NCBI GenBank assembly: GCA_015488485.1
Contig: WFNR01000099.1
Location: 1-64,000 of the forward strand
Direction: 5' to 3'
Origin: Cyclobacteriaceae bacterium
GTDB taxonomy: Bacteria; Bacteroidota; Bacteroidia; Cytophagales; Cyclobacteriaceae
DNA length: 64,000 nt
Positions 24,655 to 34,661 of the stretch are shown in pieces. The notes under the pieces were generated by a model. It was given only the letters and a program-made list of their open reading frames with translations. It did not search any database and had not been told where the DNA came from. The first letter of the stretch is position 1. The number at the start of each line of letters is the position of its first letter. The position numbers were made by a program, and so were the translations under genes.

Positions 24655-26426
24655 ATGGCCTGCACAATAATAGCTGCCTTTGCTTTGCCTACCACATTGG
24701 CCAGTTCTTCCTGTGAGGCCTGTTTTATTTTTTTTACCGACCTGAACGCGGTCAACAGCTTATCGGCAGTATGTGCGCCTATACCCGGAAGCTCCTGGAG
24801 TTTGGTGTTGATGGTACTGCTGCGCTTCTGGCGGTGAAAGGTAATGGCAAAACGGTGGGCTTCATCACGAATTCGTTGCAGAAGCTTGAGCGAACTCGAT
24901 TTTTTAGAGATATGAAGCGGCAGCGGATCGTCCGGCAGATATATTTCTTCCAGTTTTTTGGCGATGCCTATCAGTGGGATCTGACCATAGATGCCAAGCT
25001 CTTTGAGTGCCTTCACCGCAGCATTAAGTTGTCCTTTGCCCCCGTCAATTACGATTAAATCTGGTAGATCTGCCTCTTCTTCCAGCAATCTTCTGTACCT
25101 GCGGGTTACAATTTCTTGCATTGAAGCAAAATCATCCGGCCCGCTTACGGTTTTGATATTGAATTTACGGTAATCCTGCTTGCTGGGTACACCGTTTTTG
25201 AAGCACACCATTGAGGCCACTGGCTGGCTGCCCTGCAGGTTGGAATTGTCAAAGCATTCTATGTGCTCCGGTAGTGTGGTCAGAGAGAGGTCTTTTTGCA
25301 ACTGCTCCAGAGCATAAAGTTGCTTGGTTTTGGCGGCCTCTGGTTTGCTTTTGTGTTGTTTTTTAAGGCTGTAAGCATTCTTCAGCGACATCTCCACCAG
25401 CTTTCGCTTATCGCCTATTTTAGGCACTACCACTGTTATGTTTTCCGGCATCCCCGCTATGCTATAATTACTCAGCAAGGTCATTTTTTCCTGATCGTTC
25501 AGGCTTATTAATTGCGGTACTACGGCTGCCAACAGCTCGGGCATGGCCAGGTCAAGTTTATTCTTGAGTGTCTTGGTCAGGCTCTGTATCACAGCTCCCT
25601 GGTTTACCAGCATATAGTTGACAAATACCGTATCGCCATCTGTTGTGGCGGTAAGGATGTGCAGGTTGCCCAGGCGTGGGTTGATCACGATGGTTTTGGC
25701 GTAGAAGCGTTCAAGCAATTGCAATTTCTCTTTGGCCTGTTGGGCTTCTTCAAAGCGTAGTTCTTTGGCGGCTGCCTGCATTTGTTGTTTGAAATATTCA
25801 CGCGGTACAGCCAGATTGCCCTTGATAATCTGCACGGCCTGCTCCAGGTCGGCCAGATAAGAGGCCTCCTCTTGCTTGCCAGCACAAGGCCCGCGGCAAT
25901 TACCGATATGGTATTCAAGGCACACTTTGTACTTGCCGGCTTTGATATTTTTTTCGGACAGATTGTAAGTACATGTCCGCAGGGTATATAGGCGGTGTAC
26001 CAGTTCCAGCACATTATTCATAGCCACCACGCTGGTATAGGGGCCGTAGTAGGTGCCCTTGTTTTTATTTACTTGCCGGGTGGCGTAGATACGCGGAAAG
26101 CGTTCGTTGCTCACACATATAAAGGGAAAAGATTTGTCATCTTTCAGCAAGATGTTATAACGTGGCTGATGGGCCTTGATCAGGTTGTTCTCCAGGAGCA
26201 GGGCGTCAAACTCACTGGGAGTTACAATGATTTCTATGTGATTGATTTCGCTGATCAGCTTGCGTGTCTTCAGGCTCTGATTTTGTTTAGCAGTAAAATA
26301 ACTTTTTACGCGCTTACGCAAATCTTTGGCTTTGCCTACATAAATCAGCTTATTGTGGCTATTGAAAAACTTGTACACCCCGGGTTGATGGGGCAGCAGC
26401 CCGGTATCATGTGGGTCTATGGTCAT
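24636..26426 (-). CDS. uvrC: UvrABC system protein C (excinuclease nuclease)
   Basis: A 596-residue dual-incision nuclease. The N-terminal GIY-YIG domain is shown by LPHQPGVYKFFN and LIYVGKAKDLRKRV (residues 10-40). A Cys-containing segment (CLEYHIGNCRGPC) lies near 172, then a UVR motif, then the RNase H-like nuclease with HIECFDNSNLQG near 390 and LIVIDGGKGQL near 455. Tandem helix-hairpin-helix motifs at the C-terminus include LPGIGAHTADKLL. It works with UvrA and UvrB. Its 3' end overlaps the gld terminator from the opposite strand. Confidence 0.97.
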   Translation of the reverse strand: MTIDPHDTGLLPHQPGVYKFFNSHNKLIYVGKAKDLRKRVKSYFTAKQNQSLKTRKLISEINHIEIIVTPSEFDALLLENNLIKAHQPRYNILLKDDKSFPFICVSNERFPRIYATRQVNKNKGTYYGPYTSVVAMNNVLELVHRLYTLRTCTYNLSEKNIKAGKYKVCLEYHIGNCRGPCAGKQEEASYLADLEQAVQIIKGNLAVPREYFKQQMQAAAKELRFEEAQQAKEKLQLLERFYAKTIVINPRLGNLHILTATTDGDTVFVNYMLVNQGAVIQSLTKTLKNKLDLAMPELLAAVVPQLISLNDQEKMTLLSNYSIAGMPENITVVVPKIGDKRKLVEMSLKNAYSLKKQHKSKPEAAKTKQLYALEQLQKDLSLTTLPEHIECFDNSNLQGSQPVASMVCFKNGVPSKQDYRKFNIKTVSGPDDFASMQEIVTRRYRRLLEEEADLPDLIVIDGGKGQLNAAVKALKELGIYGQIPLIGIAKKLEEIYLPDDPLPLHISKKSSSLKLLQRIRDEAHRFAITFHRQKRSSTINTKLQELPGIGAHTADKLLTAFRSVKKIKQASQEELANVVGKAKAAIIVQAIKKGSI

Positions 26427-26428
26427 GG

Positions 26429-28717
26429 CTACATGATATCATCCTCATCGAGGTCAACGCGCAGGGAGTCGAGCTTTTTTTGCAGCAGCGAATCGGCCGG
26501 CTGCAGGCCGTACTTGGAGCAGTCAAGGGTAACACTCAGCGGCTTGCGCGGGCGCTCGAATGGCCCACGCTCATAGCCCAGTGAATCATCGGCATATACA
26601 TCGGTCATGAACTTGGCCCAGATGGGTAAGGCCATATAAGAACCCTGACCGTGACGGATGTTGGGAAAATGTATGGCCCGGTCATCGCCACCTACCCATA
26701 CGCCTGCTACCAGGTCTTTGGTTACCCCCATAAACCAGCCGTCAGAATAATTTTGGGTGGTGCCGGTTTTGGCGCCAATTTCATTATTGCCATCGGTCAG
26801 GTGCCAGCGATAATCGAGGCTGCGGGCGGTGCCGCCCTCTTCTTCTACCGTGCCACGCAGCATATAGAGCATCAGGTAGGCATCTTCTTCGCTCAGGGCT
26901 TGCTTTTGTTGCGGTACGAAATTCTGGATGATTTCTCCGTTTTTATCCTCAATGCGGGTGATGTAAAAAGGCTTGGTATAGGTGCCTTTGTTGGCAAAAG
27001 CGCTGTAGGCTCCTACCAGTTCATACACCGATACATCGCTTACCCCGAGCGCCAGTGCCAGCACCGGAGCCAGGTCGCTCTCAATACCCAGTGAGCGGGC
27101 CTTCTTAACTACATTTTCCGGGCCTATAAGACTCATTATGTAGGCGGTAACGGAGTTTTTGGAGCGTGCCAGGCCCTGCCGCAGGGTGAGTTTCTCACCG
27201 GTAAATTTACGGTTGGCATTTTCCGGTGACCAGGTGGGCGGGTCACCACCTGTCTGGTAGGTTCTGCGCTCATCTACTACCTCATAGCATGGGTAGTAGC
27301 CGTTTTCAATAGCCGTGGCATATACGATGGGCTTAAAGGTAGAACCCGGCTGGTTCTTACCCTGACGTACATGGTCGTACTTAAAATACTTATGGTTAAT
27401 ACCCCCTACCCAGGCTTTGATATGCCCGGTGTGCGGGTCCATAGCCATAAACCCGGCCTGCAAAAACTTCTTGTAATAGCGCAACGAATCCATCGGGCTC
27501 ATCACGGTGTCGATCTCCCCTTCCCAGGAGAATACCCGCATCGGCCTGGGGGTGTTCAGGATTATATCGATCGAGTCGGAGTTTTCGCCATACTTTCTTT
27601 TCAGTTTGCGGTATCGATCGGTGCGCTTCATTACCATCTCTATAAAGCCGGGTATCTCACGGCCATCTTCATCTACCCAGGGGTTTTTATCACCCCATTC
27701 TTCCAGAAAAGTGGTTTGCAGCGAGTCCATCCACCAGGCCATGGCGTTTTCGGCATACTGCTGCAGGTCTTTGTCTATGGTGGTATAGATTTTCAGGCCG
27801 GCTTCGAAGAGGTCGATGTTCCTTTCTTTACAGAATTTAATCAGGTCGCGCTTGATTACCTCACGAAAATAGGTAGCCAGACCGGTATTTTGATTTTCTA
27901 CCTTATAATTACTCAGGTCTATGGGTAGCTGCTTGAGCGAGTCCAGCTCTTCGGGGGTGAGTACACCTGCGCGCCCCAGTTTGGTGAGCACTTCATTGCG
28001 CTTGCGGATGGAGTTGTCGTAGTTGAGTACCGGGCTGAAGCGGGTTACACCCTGCAGCAGGCCGATGAGGGTGGCCGACTCCTGGTAGTTTAGTTCCGAA
28101 GGCTCTTTGCCAAAAAATGTTTTGGCAGCCGACTTGATGCCGTAGGTATTGCTACCGAAATCCACCGTGTTCAGGTAAAGGGCCAGTATTTCTTTTTTAG
28201 TAAAAGTTTTCTCCAGTTTTACGGCAATAATCCACTCTTTGGTTTTGGAGATTATCAGCCGCGGTATCCTGCCCAGCCGGGCGATGGGGCCTTCCATCTC
28301 ACTGCTACGGGTGGCATAGAGCTTTTTGGCCAACTGCTGGGTAATGGTACTGCCGCCACCGGCCGGGCTGAAGGTGAGGAGCCCTTTCAATACCCGCATA
28401 TAAGCGATAAAGTCAAGGCCGGAATGGTTGTAATAGCGGTGGTCTTCCGACACTACCAGGGTGGTTTTCAGTTCATCGGAAAGATGGTCGAAGTCCACCT
28501 TACTGCGGTTGGTGCGGAAATATTTACCCATTTCTTCGCCATTGGCGTAGTACAGGGTTGACGACAGATCGGTCTCGGGGTTTTCAAGCTGTGCCAGCGA
28601 GGGCATGCCGCCAAACAAGCCCATAAAATTATTGCCCACTGCTACGATGTAGAGCGGCAGGCCGATAAAAAAACCGGCAAATATCACCCAAATGGCTATA
28701 ATCAGCTTCTTCTTCAT
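26429..28717 (-). CDS. Penicillin-binding protein 1A (bifunctional peptidoglycan synthase)
   Basis: A 762-residue class A PBP. It has an N-terminal membrane anchor (about 4-27), then a GT51 glycosyltransferase with catalytic Glu91 in SEDHRYYNHSG and GGGSTITQQLAKKLY near 118. The transpeptidase domain has the SxxK motif GSTFKP near 440, SKN near 505 and KTGTTQNYSDGW near 660. It polymerises and cross-links peptidoglycan. It starts 18 bases after porW/sprE on the same strand, so the two are probably cotranscribed, and it ends 2 bases before the uvrC start. Confidence 0.95.
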   Translation of the reverse strand: MKKKLIIAIWVIFAGFFIGLPLYIVAVGNNFMGLFGGMPSLAQLENPETDLSSTLYYANGEEMGKYFRTNRSKVDFDHLSDELKTTLVVSEDHRYYNHSGLDFIAYMRVLKGLLTFSPAGGGSTITQQLAKKLYATRSSEMEGPIARLGRIPRLIISKTKEWIIAVKLEKTFTKKEILALYLNTVDFGSNTYGIKSAAKTFFGKEPSELNYQESATLIGLLQGVTRFSPVLNYDNSIRKRNEVLTKLGRAGVLTPEELDSLKQLPIDLSNYKVENQNTGLATYFREVIKRDLIKFCKERNIDLFEAGLKIYTTIDKDLQQYAENAMAWWMDSLQTTFLEEWGDKNPWVDEDGREIPGFIEMVMKRTDRYRKLKRKYGENSDSIDIILNTPRPMRVFSWEGEIDTVMSPMDSLRYYKKFLQAGFMAMDPHTGHIKAWVGGINHKYFKYDHVRQGKNQPGSTFKPIVYATAIENGYYPCYEVVDERRTYQTGGDPPTWSPENANRKFTGEKLTLRQGLARSKNSVTAYIMSLIGPENVVKKARSLGIESDLAPVLALALGVSDVSVYELVGAYSAFANKGTYTKPFYITRIEDKNGEIIQNFVPQQKQALSEEDAYLMLYMLRGTVEEEGGTARSLDYRWHLTDGNNEIGAKTGTTQNYSDGWFMGVTKDLVAGVWVGGDDRAIHFPNIRHGQGSYMALPIWAKFMTDVYADDSLGYERGPFERPRKPLSVTLDCSKYGLQPADSLLQKKLDSLRVDLDEDDIM

Positions 28718-28735
28718 AAAAACCTTTTACAAAAA

Positions 28736-31342
28736 TCAGAAATGCTCCCGGTAAAACGACAGGTATGCATCAATTTCTTTGGTTTCGTACAGAATGTCAA
28801 AATTACTCTTCGAAATCACAAAATAGGGATTCAGGTTGCCGTCAAAAAGTTTTTCGGCTTTGCAGATATCATAAAACAGCAAGGCTGAATCCTTGTCCTT
28901 AAACGTTTTTACCACGGTCATGGTTACCTGGTCGTCCAGCTCCAGTATGCTGGTTTGCAGGCCGCTGCTGTCGCTCATGGTGGTGAGCAACTGGTCAAGT
29001 TGTTGGCGGATTTTTTGGGCGGTGGCCATGCTGTCGGCCAGTACTACGAACAGAAACTTATCGCTGGTGGTATCGAAGTAGCGGGCCGAACGTAGTTTTA
29101 CAAGGCTGTTGCGGTAGTTTTTCGAGGCATCGAGTAGCTTTTGTGCATAGTCGTGCAAGCTGTGGTCGGGGTATTGCTCTATAAACTGCTGCAGGGCCAT
29201 TTGGTAGTCGGCCAGTTCTTTGGTTTTGCCGATAATCAAAATCTGCAACAAGCGCAGGTTGGCCGAGAAGGTTACATCGGGATAGATAGTGAGCAGGGAG
29301 TCGATTTGTTGGTAGGCCGAATCGTAATAACCGTTTTCGTATAGCTCGTACAGGCTTTTGTAGGCATTTTGTAGTACGATATTGGCCTGATTGCTGTTTT
29401 CTTCATAATCGGGGTTGTCAATCAATTTTGTATAAATAGATTGCGGGTATTTTTCATGCATCAGAGCTACAATTTCATCGGCTGTGCCCGGGGCTTCGTC
29501 ACGGTAATAGAGGTAGAGCAGGTAGTAGGCTTCCGGCAGGTATTCCGATTCGGGGTATTTTTCTTTCAGGAGCCGAAAGGTGGCAATAGCATTGTCTTTT
29601 TCTTCCAGGTCGAAGTAGTAAATTTTGGCCAGCTTGTAGTAGGCATCTTCCAACAGCTTGTTGGCTTTGGCCAACTCCTCGGGTGTTTGCGGTATGGCAG
29701 CATACATTTCGCGGGCTTTGTTCATGATGATCTGGTCGCGGCTTAGCTCTTGCTGATCTGCCGTACCGCTTACTTCTTCATCGGCAACTGGCGATTCGTC
29801 AGAGCCAGCCTCTATTACCTGCTTTACAGACCTGCGCCAGTGGTCTTCCAGCGGTCGGTTGCCCCAGGTCTGCCTGAACTGCACCCGCCCTGAGCTTACG
29901 GCCGAGGGATTGGAAAAATACCAGGTGGTGCCTCCGATACCGGTGGGCTTATCGAGGGTTGCCTGGCGTGCTGCCTGACGTGCTTCTTTCTTTTTGGCCA
30001 GTTTTTCGGCTTTTTCTCTTGCTTCTATCTCCTCGGTGGCCTTATTTACAAGCAGGCTCATTACGGTGGCGGAGTCCATGGTAGCCAGGCGTAACAGGCT
30101 GTCCTGTAAGGTGATGGTGTTGTATTGCTCTACAAAGTCGGCCAGTACCTCTTGCCGGTGCTTAACAGCGGCATATTGCTCGTAGGTTTGCGGCAGCACA
30201 CTTACGGCACTATCATAATAGGATTTGGCCAGTTGATAGTTTTTGAGGGTGTCGTAATAAATCTCACCCAGGCTGATATACGACAGGCCTTTTTGCTTGG
30301 CATTGTTGAGGCTGTTTTGTACCGAGAGGTTGAATTTTTCAATAGCCTCATCCAGATTTTTCTGCTTGAATTCAAACCGGCCCCACTCGTAGTATATCTT
30401 GTCTTTAAACTCAATGTTTTTTTCATCGTTTACCAACTTCTTAAAGTACTTGCGCACCTTTTTCAGGTCTTTGCTGTCGCCCAGTTCGGTCACCTGGGCA
30501 ATGTTGAGCTTGGCATAGAAGTTAAGCTCGTAAGGAGGATTGCTGTCAATGCACTTTTTGTAATACTCGTAAGCGGCCGAGGCAAAGCCCAACTCCTGAT
30601 ACACCTGCCCGATGATGAAATAATAACGCGCCCGCTCTTTTTTAGGAAACAGCGGGTCGGCCTTCACCAGGTTGCGCACCATATTGTCCATATCGCCCAG
30701 TACCTGAAAGTAATAGGCTCTGGTTAGATAAAGCTGTTTGAGGTTTTCCTTGTTTAGTGTTTCATTCTCGAGATAATCCGAAGCTGCTTCGGCATTGGCG
30801 TATTCGCCATTTTCGATAAACACACGCATCAGGTTTACCACTGCCTTGTGCCGTGCATCGGGGTCTTCGCTGTTGGTGTTTACATATTTAAAAGTGTTGA
30901 TGGCATTGGGAAAATCATAGCCGTACATACGGGCCAGACCAATCAGTATATAGCTGTCGTCCACCCATTTGCTGTTTTTGTGGTACTGAATGACAATAGA
31001 TGCTTTTTTGAGCACATACTCAACATCTTCTGCATAGGTTTGTGCCATGGTAGAATCCAGCGGGGGAAATACCCACAGCACTTTGTCATAGTCGCGCTCC
31101 ATAGCCTGCCAAATAGCCGCTTCTATTTGCCTGATGCGCTCATTAGCAATAAAATAAGCATTGTAATGGGCCGTTGTATTGTGAAAAAGGACATTCATCG
31201 GGGCGCTGCTCTCGGATGAGCAACCCCAGCAGAGGGCCAGCGCCATAAAAACAAGCAACAGGTGCAGGTGTTTTGCCAAGCTTTTGAAAATCAATCGAGT
31301 GTTGTTTCTATTTGCAACGCAAAAATCGGATATATAATACAA
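28736..31342 (-). CDS. porW: Type IX secretion TPR lipoprotein PorW/SprE
   Basis: An 868-residue protein with lipobox CWGCSS near residue 41 and the family signature FHNTTAHYNAYFIANERI directly after it. TPR-like helical repeats fill most of the rest, with a charged Lys/Ala coiled segment near 440-460. PorW/SprE is a periplasmic lipoprotein that links the PorK/N ring to the rest of the type IX machinery. A TTG at 31294 (M-IFKSLAKHLHLLL) would give a more normal signal peptide than the ATG at 31342. The frame heads an operon with PBP1A and is divergent from the M23 peptidase. Confidence 0.88.
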   Translation of the reverse strand: MYYISDFCVANRNNTRLIFKSLAKHLHLLLVFMALALCWGCSSESSAPMNVLFHNTTAHYNAYFIANERIRQIEAAIWQAMERDYDKVLWVFPPLDSTMAQTYAEDVEYVLKKASIVIQYHKNSKWVDDSYILIGLARMYGYDFPNAINTFKYVNTNSEDPDARHKAVVNLMRVFIENGEYANAEAASDYLENETLNKENLKQLYLTRAYYFQVLGDMDNMVRNLVKADPLFPKKERARYYFIIGQVYQELGFASAAYEYYKKCIDSNPPYELNFYAKLNIAQVTELGDSKDLKKVRKYFKKLVNDEKNIEFKDKIYYEWGRFEFKQKNLDEAIEKFNLSVQNSLNNAKQKGLSYISLGEIYYDTLKNYQLAKSYYDSAVSVLPQTYEQYAAVKHRQEVLADFVEQYNTITLQDSLLRLATMDSATVMSLLVNKATEEIEAREKAEKLAKKKEARQAARQATLDKPTGIGGTTWYFSNPSAVSSGRVQFRQTWGNRPLEDHWRRSVKQVIEAGSDESPVADEEVSGTADQQELSRDQIIMNKAREMYAAIPQTPEELAKANKLLEDAYYKLAKIYYFDLEEKDNAIATFRLLKEKYPESEYLPEAYYLLYLYYRDEAPGTADEIVALMHEKYPQSIYTKLIDNPDYEENSNQANIVLQNAYKSLYELYENGYYDSAYQQIDSLLTIYPDVTFSANLRLLQILIIGKTKELADYQMALQQFIEQYPDHSLHDYAQKLLDASKNYRNSLVKLRSARYFDTTSDKFLFVVLADSMATAQKIRQQLDQLLTTMSDSSGLQTSILELDDQVTMTVVKTFKDKDSALLFYDICKAEKLFDGNLNPYFVISKSNFDILYETKEIDAYLSFYREHF

Positions 31343-31359
31343 TAATACTTTTTAATCTC

Positions 31360-31367
31360 TATTTTTG
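31360..31367 (+). promoter_or_regulatory. Putative -7 promoter box (TATTTTTG)
   Basis: TAnnTTTG match 25 bases before the GTG start of the M23 peptidase, in the short space divergent to porW/sprE. Confidence 0.4.
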
Positions 31368-31392
31368 ACCGCAAAATGGCCAATCTACAGGC

Positions 31393-32256
31393 GTGAAAGC
31401 AAAAAAAACACTTACCAACTGGCTTACCGAACGCTATCTGCTGATAATTCGCAACGAGGAGAATTTTGCCGAAAAAAGATTCCTGGGTTTTACCTATGCC
31501 AAGTTTTTCCTGGTTTCCTTTTTACTGTTTATCGTATTAATGGGGCTAAGCCTGCTTCTTACACGCACTTTGCTGGAGGAGTGGTTCGATCCGGAATACG
31601 CGCAAATGCAAACCAACAAAAAACTCGTACAATTGACTATGGAACTGGACTCGCTGTCGGAAGAGGTGCGCAGAAAAGACCAATTTATTGCTCTTTTTAA
31701 GGGTTTTTTGACCGGTGAAACCGATTCGGCCCGTATAGATAGCTTCAGGAGGGGGAATTTATCAGCCCGGAATTTTCAGGTTAATCTAACCCCACAACCC
31801 ATCGATTCGCAGTTTCGCAAGGAATTTGAAGGATTGGCGGCTTCGGAAGAAATTATTGACAATAATGCCGGCTATTCAGAGCTGTATGAAATGTTCTTCT
31901 TTTCACCCATATCCGGCCTGATCTCCAGAAAGTACAATTCATCCGAGGGGCACTACGGGGTGGACGTGGTATCGCGCAAGAACGAACCGGTGATGGCGGT
32001 GGCCAACGGCACGGTAATTATGTCTTCCTGGACGCAGGATGCCGGCTATGTGCTGGCTATCCAGCACGATGCCAATCTGATTTCAATCTATAAGCATAAT
32101 GCCGAATTATTGAAAAAAACCGGTAGTTTTGTGGAAGGAGGCGAGGTAGTAGCTATTATTGGCAATACCGGAGAGCTTACCGATGGCCCGCATCTGCACT
32201 TTGAGTTGTGGTACAAGGGCTACCCGGTAAACCCGGAAGAGTTTGTGACATTTTAG
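31393..32256 (+). CDS. M23-family peptidoglycan peptidase, membrane-anchored
   Basis: A 287-residue protein with GTG start. One transmembrane helix (about 35-57) is followed by a coiled-coil (about 70-105), then a C-terminal LytM/M23 domain. Zinc-site elements are SEGHYGVDVVS near 195 and GPHLHFELWYKG near 265, so the HxxxD and HxH motifs are both intact and the enzyme could be active. M23 peptidases cut peptide cross-links. It ends 23 bases before the bactofilin gene. M23-bactofilin pairs are a known arrangement in cell-shape control. Confidence 0.92.
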   Translation: MKAKKTLTNWLTERYLLIIRNEENFAEKRFLGFTYAKFFLVSFLLFIVLMGLSLLLTRTLLEEWFDPEYAQMQTNKKLVQLTMELDSLSEEVRRKDQFIALFKGFLTGETDSARIDSFRRGNLSARNFQVNLTPQPIDSQFRKEFEGLAASEEIIDNNAGYSELYEMFFFSPISGLISRKYNSSEGHYGVDVVSRKNEPVMAVANGTVIMSSWTQDAGYVLAIQHDANLISIYKHNAELLKKTGSFVEGGEVVAIIGNTGELTDGPHLHFELWYKGYPVNPEEFVTF

Positions 32257-32279
32257 CAATATTGGAAAAAGTAAAAATC

Positions 32280-32717
32280 ATGTTTAATAAAGACGACAAA
32301 AAAGTGACGGAAGAGTTGACCAACTCGAGCAATACTATTGGCAAAGGAACTACGGTAGAAGGCAACATCGAAACCTATGGCAACCTGCGTATCGATGGCA
32401 AGGTAATTGGTAACATCATTACCAAATCGAAGCTGGTGCTGGGGCAGACCTCACATGTAGATGGTAACATTCTGGCACAGAATGCCGAAGTTTTTGGCGA
32501 GGTGAAGGGCAAGATCGAAGTGTCGGATTTACTTACCCTCAAATCATCATCGGTGATTCATGGCGATATCCTGACCAGTAAGCTGGTGGTGGAAACCGGA
32601 GCCAAATTCAATGGCGGCTGTAAAATGGGTAATGTAGTGAAAGAAATAAAACTTGGCGAAAACAACGGACAAGGATCGCAAAACGGCCTCAGACGCGAAG
32701 AAGTCAAAGCTTCTTAA
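32280..32717 (+). CDS. Bactofilin
   Basis: A 145-residue polymer-forming cytoskeletal protein. The core (about 25-120) is the right-handed beta-helix with regular hydrophobic spacing (TTVEGNIETYGNLRIDGKVIGNI, shown here in part only). The flanking termini are charged and disordered. The start is the ATG at 32280 (MFNKDDKK); the frame is open upstream only because it runs through the M23 gene. Bactofilins recruit M23 hydrolases to set local cell wall curvature, which fits the upstream neighbour. Its 3' end overlaps the atpZ frame by 65 bases. Confidence 0.94.
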   Translation: MFNKDDKKVTEELTNSSNTIGKGTTVEGNIETYGNLRIDGKVIGNIITKSKLVLGQTSHVDGNILAQNAEVFGEVKGKIEVSDLLTLKSSSVIHGDILTSKLVVETGAKFNGGCKMGNVVKEIKLGENNGQGSQNGLRREEVKAS

Positions 32718-32895
32718 AAGCTATGTAAAATATACCGGGCTGGCTTTTCAGATGCTGGGTGTAATTGCTGCCGGAGCCGGAGCCGGTTTTTGGCTGGACA
32801 ACAAAATGACTAACCGTGTACCGGTATTTACCTTGCTGGGCACGGTTTTTTCTTTGGTCGCTATTGTGGTATATCTGATCAGGCAAGGTGAATAG
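32653..32895 (+). CDS. AtpZ/AtpI-family F1F0 assembly protein
   Basis: An 80-residue protein with a charged N-terminus and two transmembrane helices (about 28-46 and 55-76). GVIAAGAGAGFWLDNK is the family signature. Such proteins assist c-ring assembly or ion supply for the F1F0 ATP synthase. The TTG start at 32653 lies inside the bactofilin gene in another frame. The start could be a few codons later. It overlaps the next gene by 8 bases. Confidence 0.85.
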   Translation: MAKTTDKDRKTASDAKKSKLLKSYVKYTGLAFQMLGVIAAGAGAGFWLDNKMTNRVPVFTLLGTVFSLVAIVVYLIRQGE

Positions 32896-33262
32896 AAGGA
32901 TACGGGCGTTGACTGTCTATACCGGTCTGGCAGTGGTCTTGCCGGCTGTTACGTGGGTAGTGCTGAATCTGATGGGCATGCATTGGGATGAGCACATTGT
33001 TTATGTTCTCTTTTTTCTCTTATTGCTTTTCCCGGTAGTTAACCTGCTCCATGCATATGGCAGCCGCCAAAGTGGTCGCGAGGCTGTAACCCCCATACTG
33101 TTGTCGGTGGTAATTAAATTGCTGGCCAGCAGCATATTTTTGTTTTTTATCTTATATCAGCAACCGGCCCGGCCAGCGCTGGTGGTAATTGTTTTTCTGG
33201 CCTACTATGCCATATTTACCATAGCGGAAATTTTGCTGCAAATAGCCGCAGGCAAAGGATAA
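32888..33262 (+). CDS. Subunit-I-like membrane protein of the ATP synthase cluster
   Basis: A 124-residue protein with four transmembrane helices (about 8-28, 35-55, 70-92 and 98-118) and a GTG start overlapping the atpZ end. Its position directly ahead of atpB and its size match ATP synthase subunit I-type proteins. Sequence identity to that family cannot be confirmed by eye. Confidence 0.7.
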   Translation: MNRRIRALTVYTGLAVVLPAVTWVVLNLMGMHWDEHIVYVLFFLLLLFPVVNLLHAYGSRQSGREAVTPILLSVVIKLLASSIFLFFILYQQPARPALVVIVFLAYYAIFTIAEILLQIAAGKG

Positions 33263-33300
33263 TTTGTCAGGCAAATATTTTTTTTCGCTGAGATACTATC

Positions 33301-33308
33301 TACATTTG
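33301..33308 (+). promoter_or_regulatory. Putative -7 promoter box (TACATTTG) for atpB
   Basis: Exact TAnnTTTG match 23 bases before the atpB ATG. It suggests the structural genes have their own promoter besides read-through from the bactofilin/atpZ unit. Confidence 0.5.
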
Positions 33309-33331
33309 CAGTCGCAAAAGCAAGGCGTTAG

Positions 33332-34366
33332 ATGGTTGACAACTACTTAAGAATTAATACTTTGAAATTCAGAACGATACGAGTATTTTTAGCGCTTAGC
33401 CTGATTTTTTCTACCCTCAACACATTACAGGCGGCACCGAGCGAAGGAGGCGAGGATGAGGCTTTCAACCCGGGCGATATGATCATGCATCATATTCTGG
33501 ATTCACATACCTGGCATTTTTGGGATGGGTTTACCGTGTATCTGCCGGTAATCGTGTACTCCAAGGAGTACGGGCTTGAAATGTTTTCTTCGAAAAACTT
33601 TTTTGATGAAAACCACAACACCGTACCATACAAGGGTTACAGGCTGGAGCATGAGCATATTGTGCATGAAAGCGGAGCCAAAATATATGATTTCTCCATC
33701 ACTAAGAATGTAGCGGCCCTGTTTTTGAATGCCATTTTTATGCTGGTGGTATTTCTCAGCGTAGCCCGGGCCTATAAAAAGCGGCAAAAGCAGGCACCCA
33801 AGGGCTTGCAGTCGCTTATGGAGCCCATTATCCTGTATATAAAAGATGAAGTGGTAAAGCCCAATATCGGCAAGGGCTATGAAAAATATGTGCCTTACCT
33901 GCTTACCTTGTTTTTCTTTATCTGGTTTGGCAACCTGTGGGGGTTGCTGCCTGGTGCGGCCAACCTTACCGGCAATATAGCCGTAACCGCCACCCTGGCG
34001 TTTTTTACCTTTGTTATTACCAATGTAAGCGGCAATGCCAATTATTGGAAGCATATCTTCTGGACACCCGGGGTGCCCTTGCCCTTGCGCCTGATTATTT
34101 TGCCGGTGGAACTGATTGGGGTGATCACCAAGCCCATTTCGCTGCTGATACGATTGTTTGTGGCGATTTCGGCCGGTCATATCGTGATTCTGAGCCTGAT
34201 TGCCATGGCTTTTATCTTTCATAGCTGGGCAGTGGGTATCGGCAGTTCATTGGTATTGGTATTTATAAATTTAATTGAAATTCTGGTGGCTACCATTCAG
34301 GCCTATGTGTTTACTATCTTCACATCGGTTTATATCGGTCTGGCTACCGAAGAAGCGCATCATTAA
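33332..34366 (+). CDS. atpB: F0F1 ATP synthase subunit a
   Basis: A 344-residue subunit a. It has a cleavable-looking signal peptide (about 14-35, ending LQAAP) and a ~100-residue periplasmic insertion before the membrane domain, a layout seen in Bacteroidota. Helices follow from ~140. The conserved Arg of the proton channel is in PISLLIRLFVAISAGH near 275, with TIQAYVFTIFTSVYI near 325. It forms the ion path with the c-ring. Confidence 0.96.
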   Translation: MVDNYLRINTLKFRTIRVFLALSLIFSTLNTLQAAPSEGGEDEAFNPGDMIMHHILDSHTWHFWDGFTVYLPVIVYSKEYGLEMFSSKNFFDENHNTVPYKGYRLEHEHIVHESGAKIYDFSITKNVAALFLNAIFMLVVFLSVARAYKKRQKQAPKGLQSLMEPIILYIKDEVVKPNIGKGYEKYVPYLLTLFFFIWFGNLWGLLPGAANLTGNIAVTATLAFFTFVITNVSGNANYWKHIFWTPGVPLPLRLIILPVELIGVITKPISLLIRLFVAISAGHIVILSLIAMAFIFHSWAVGIGSSLVLVFINLIEILVATIQAYVFTIFTSVYIGLATEEAHH

Positions 34367-34372
34367 AATTGA

Positions 34373-34645
<273 letters not shown>

Positions 34646-34661
34646 ACTTACAAGAAAATGA

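Noticed and set aside
32653-32717. Frameshift at the bactofilin/atpZ overlap
   Set aside because: Both products have complete family features, so this is a genuine gene overlap rather than a sequencing or mutational frameshift.
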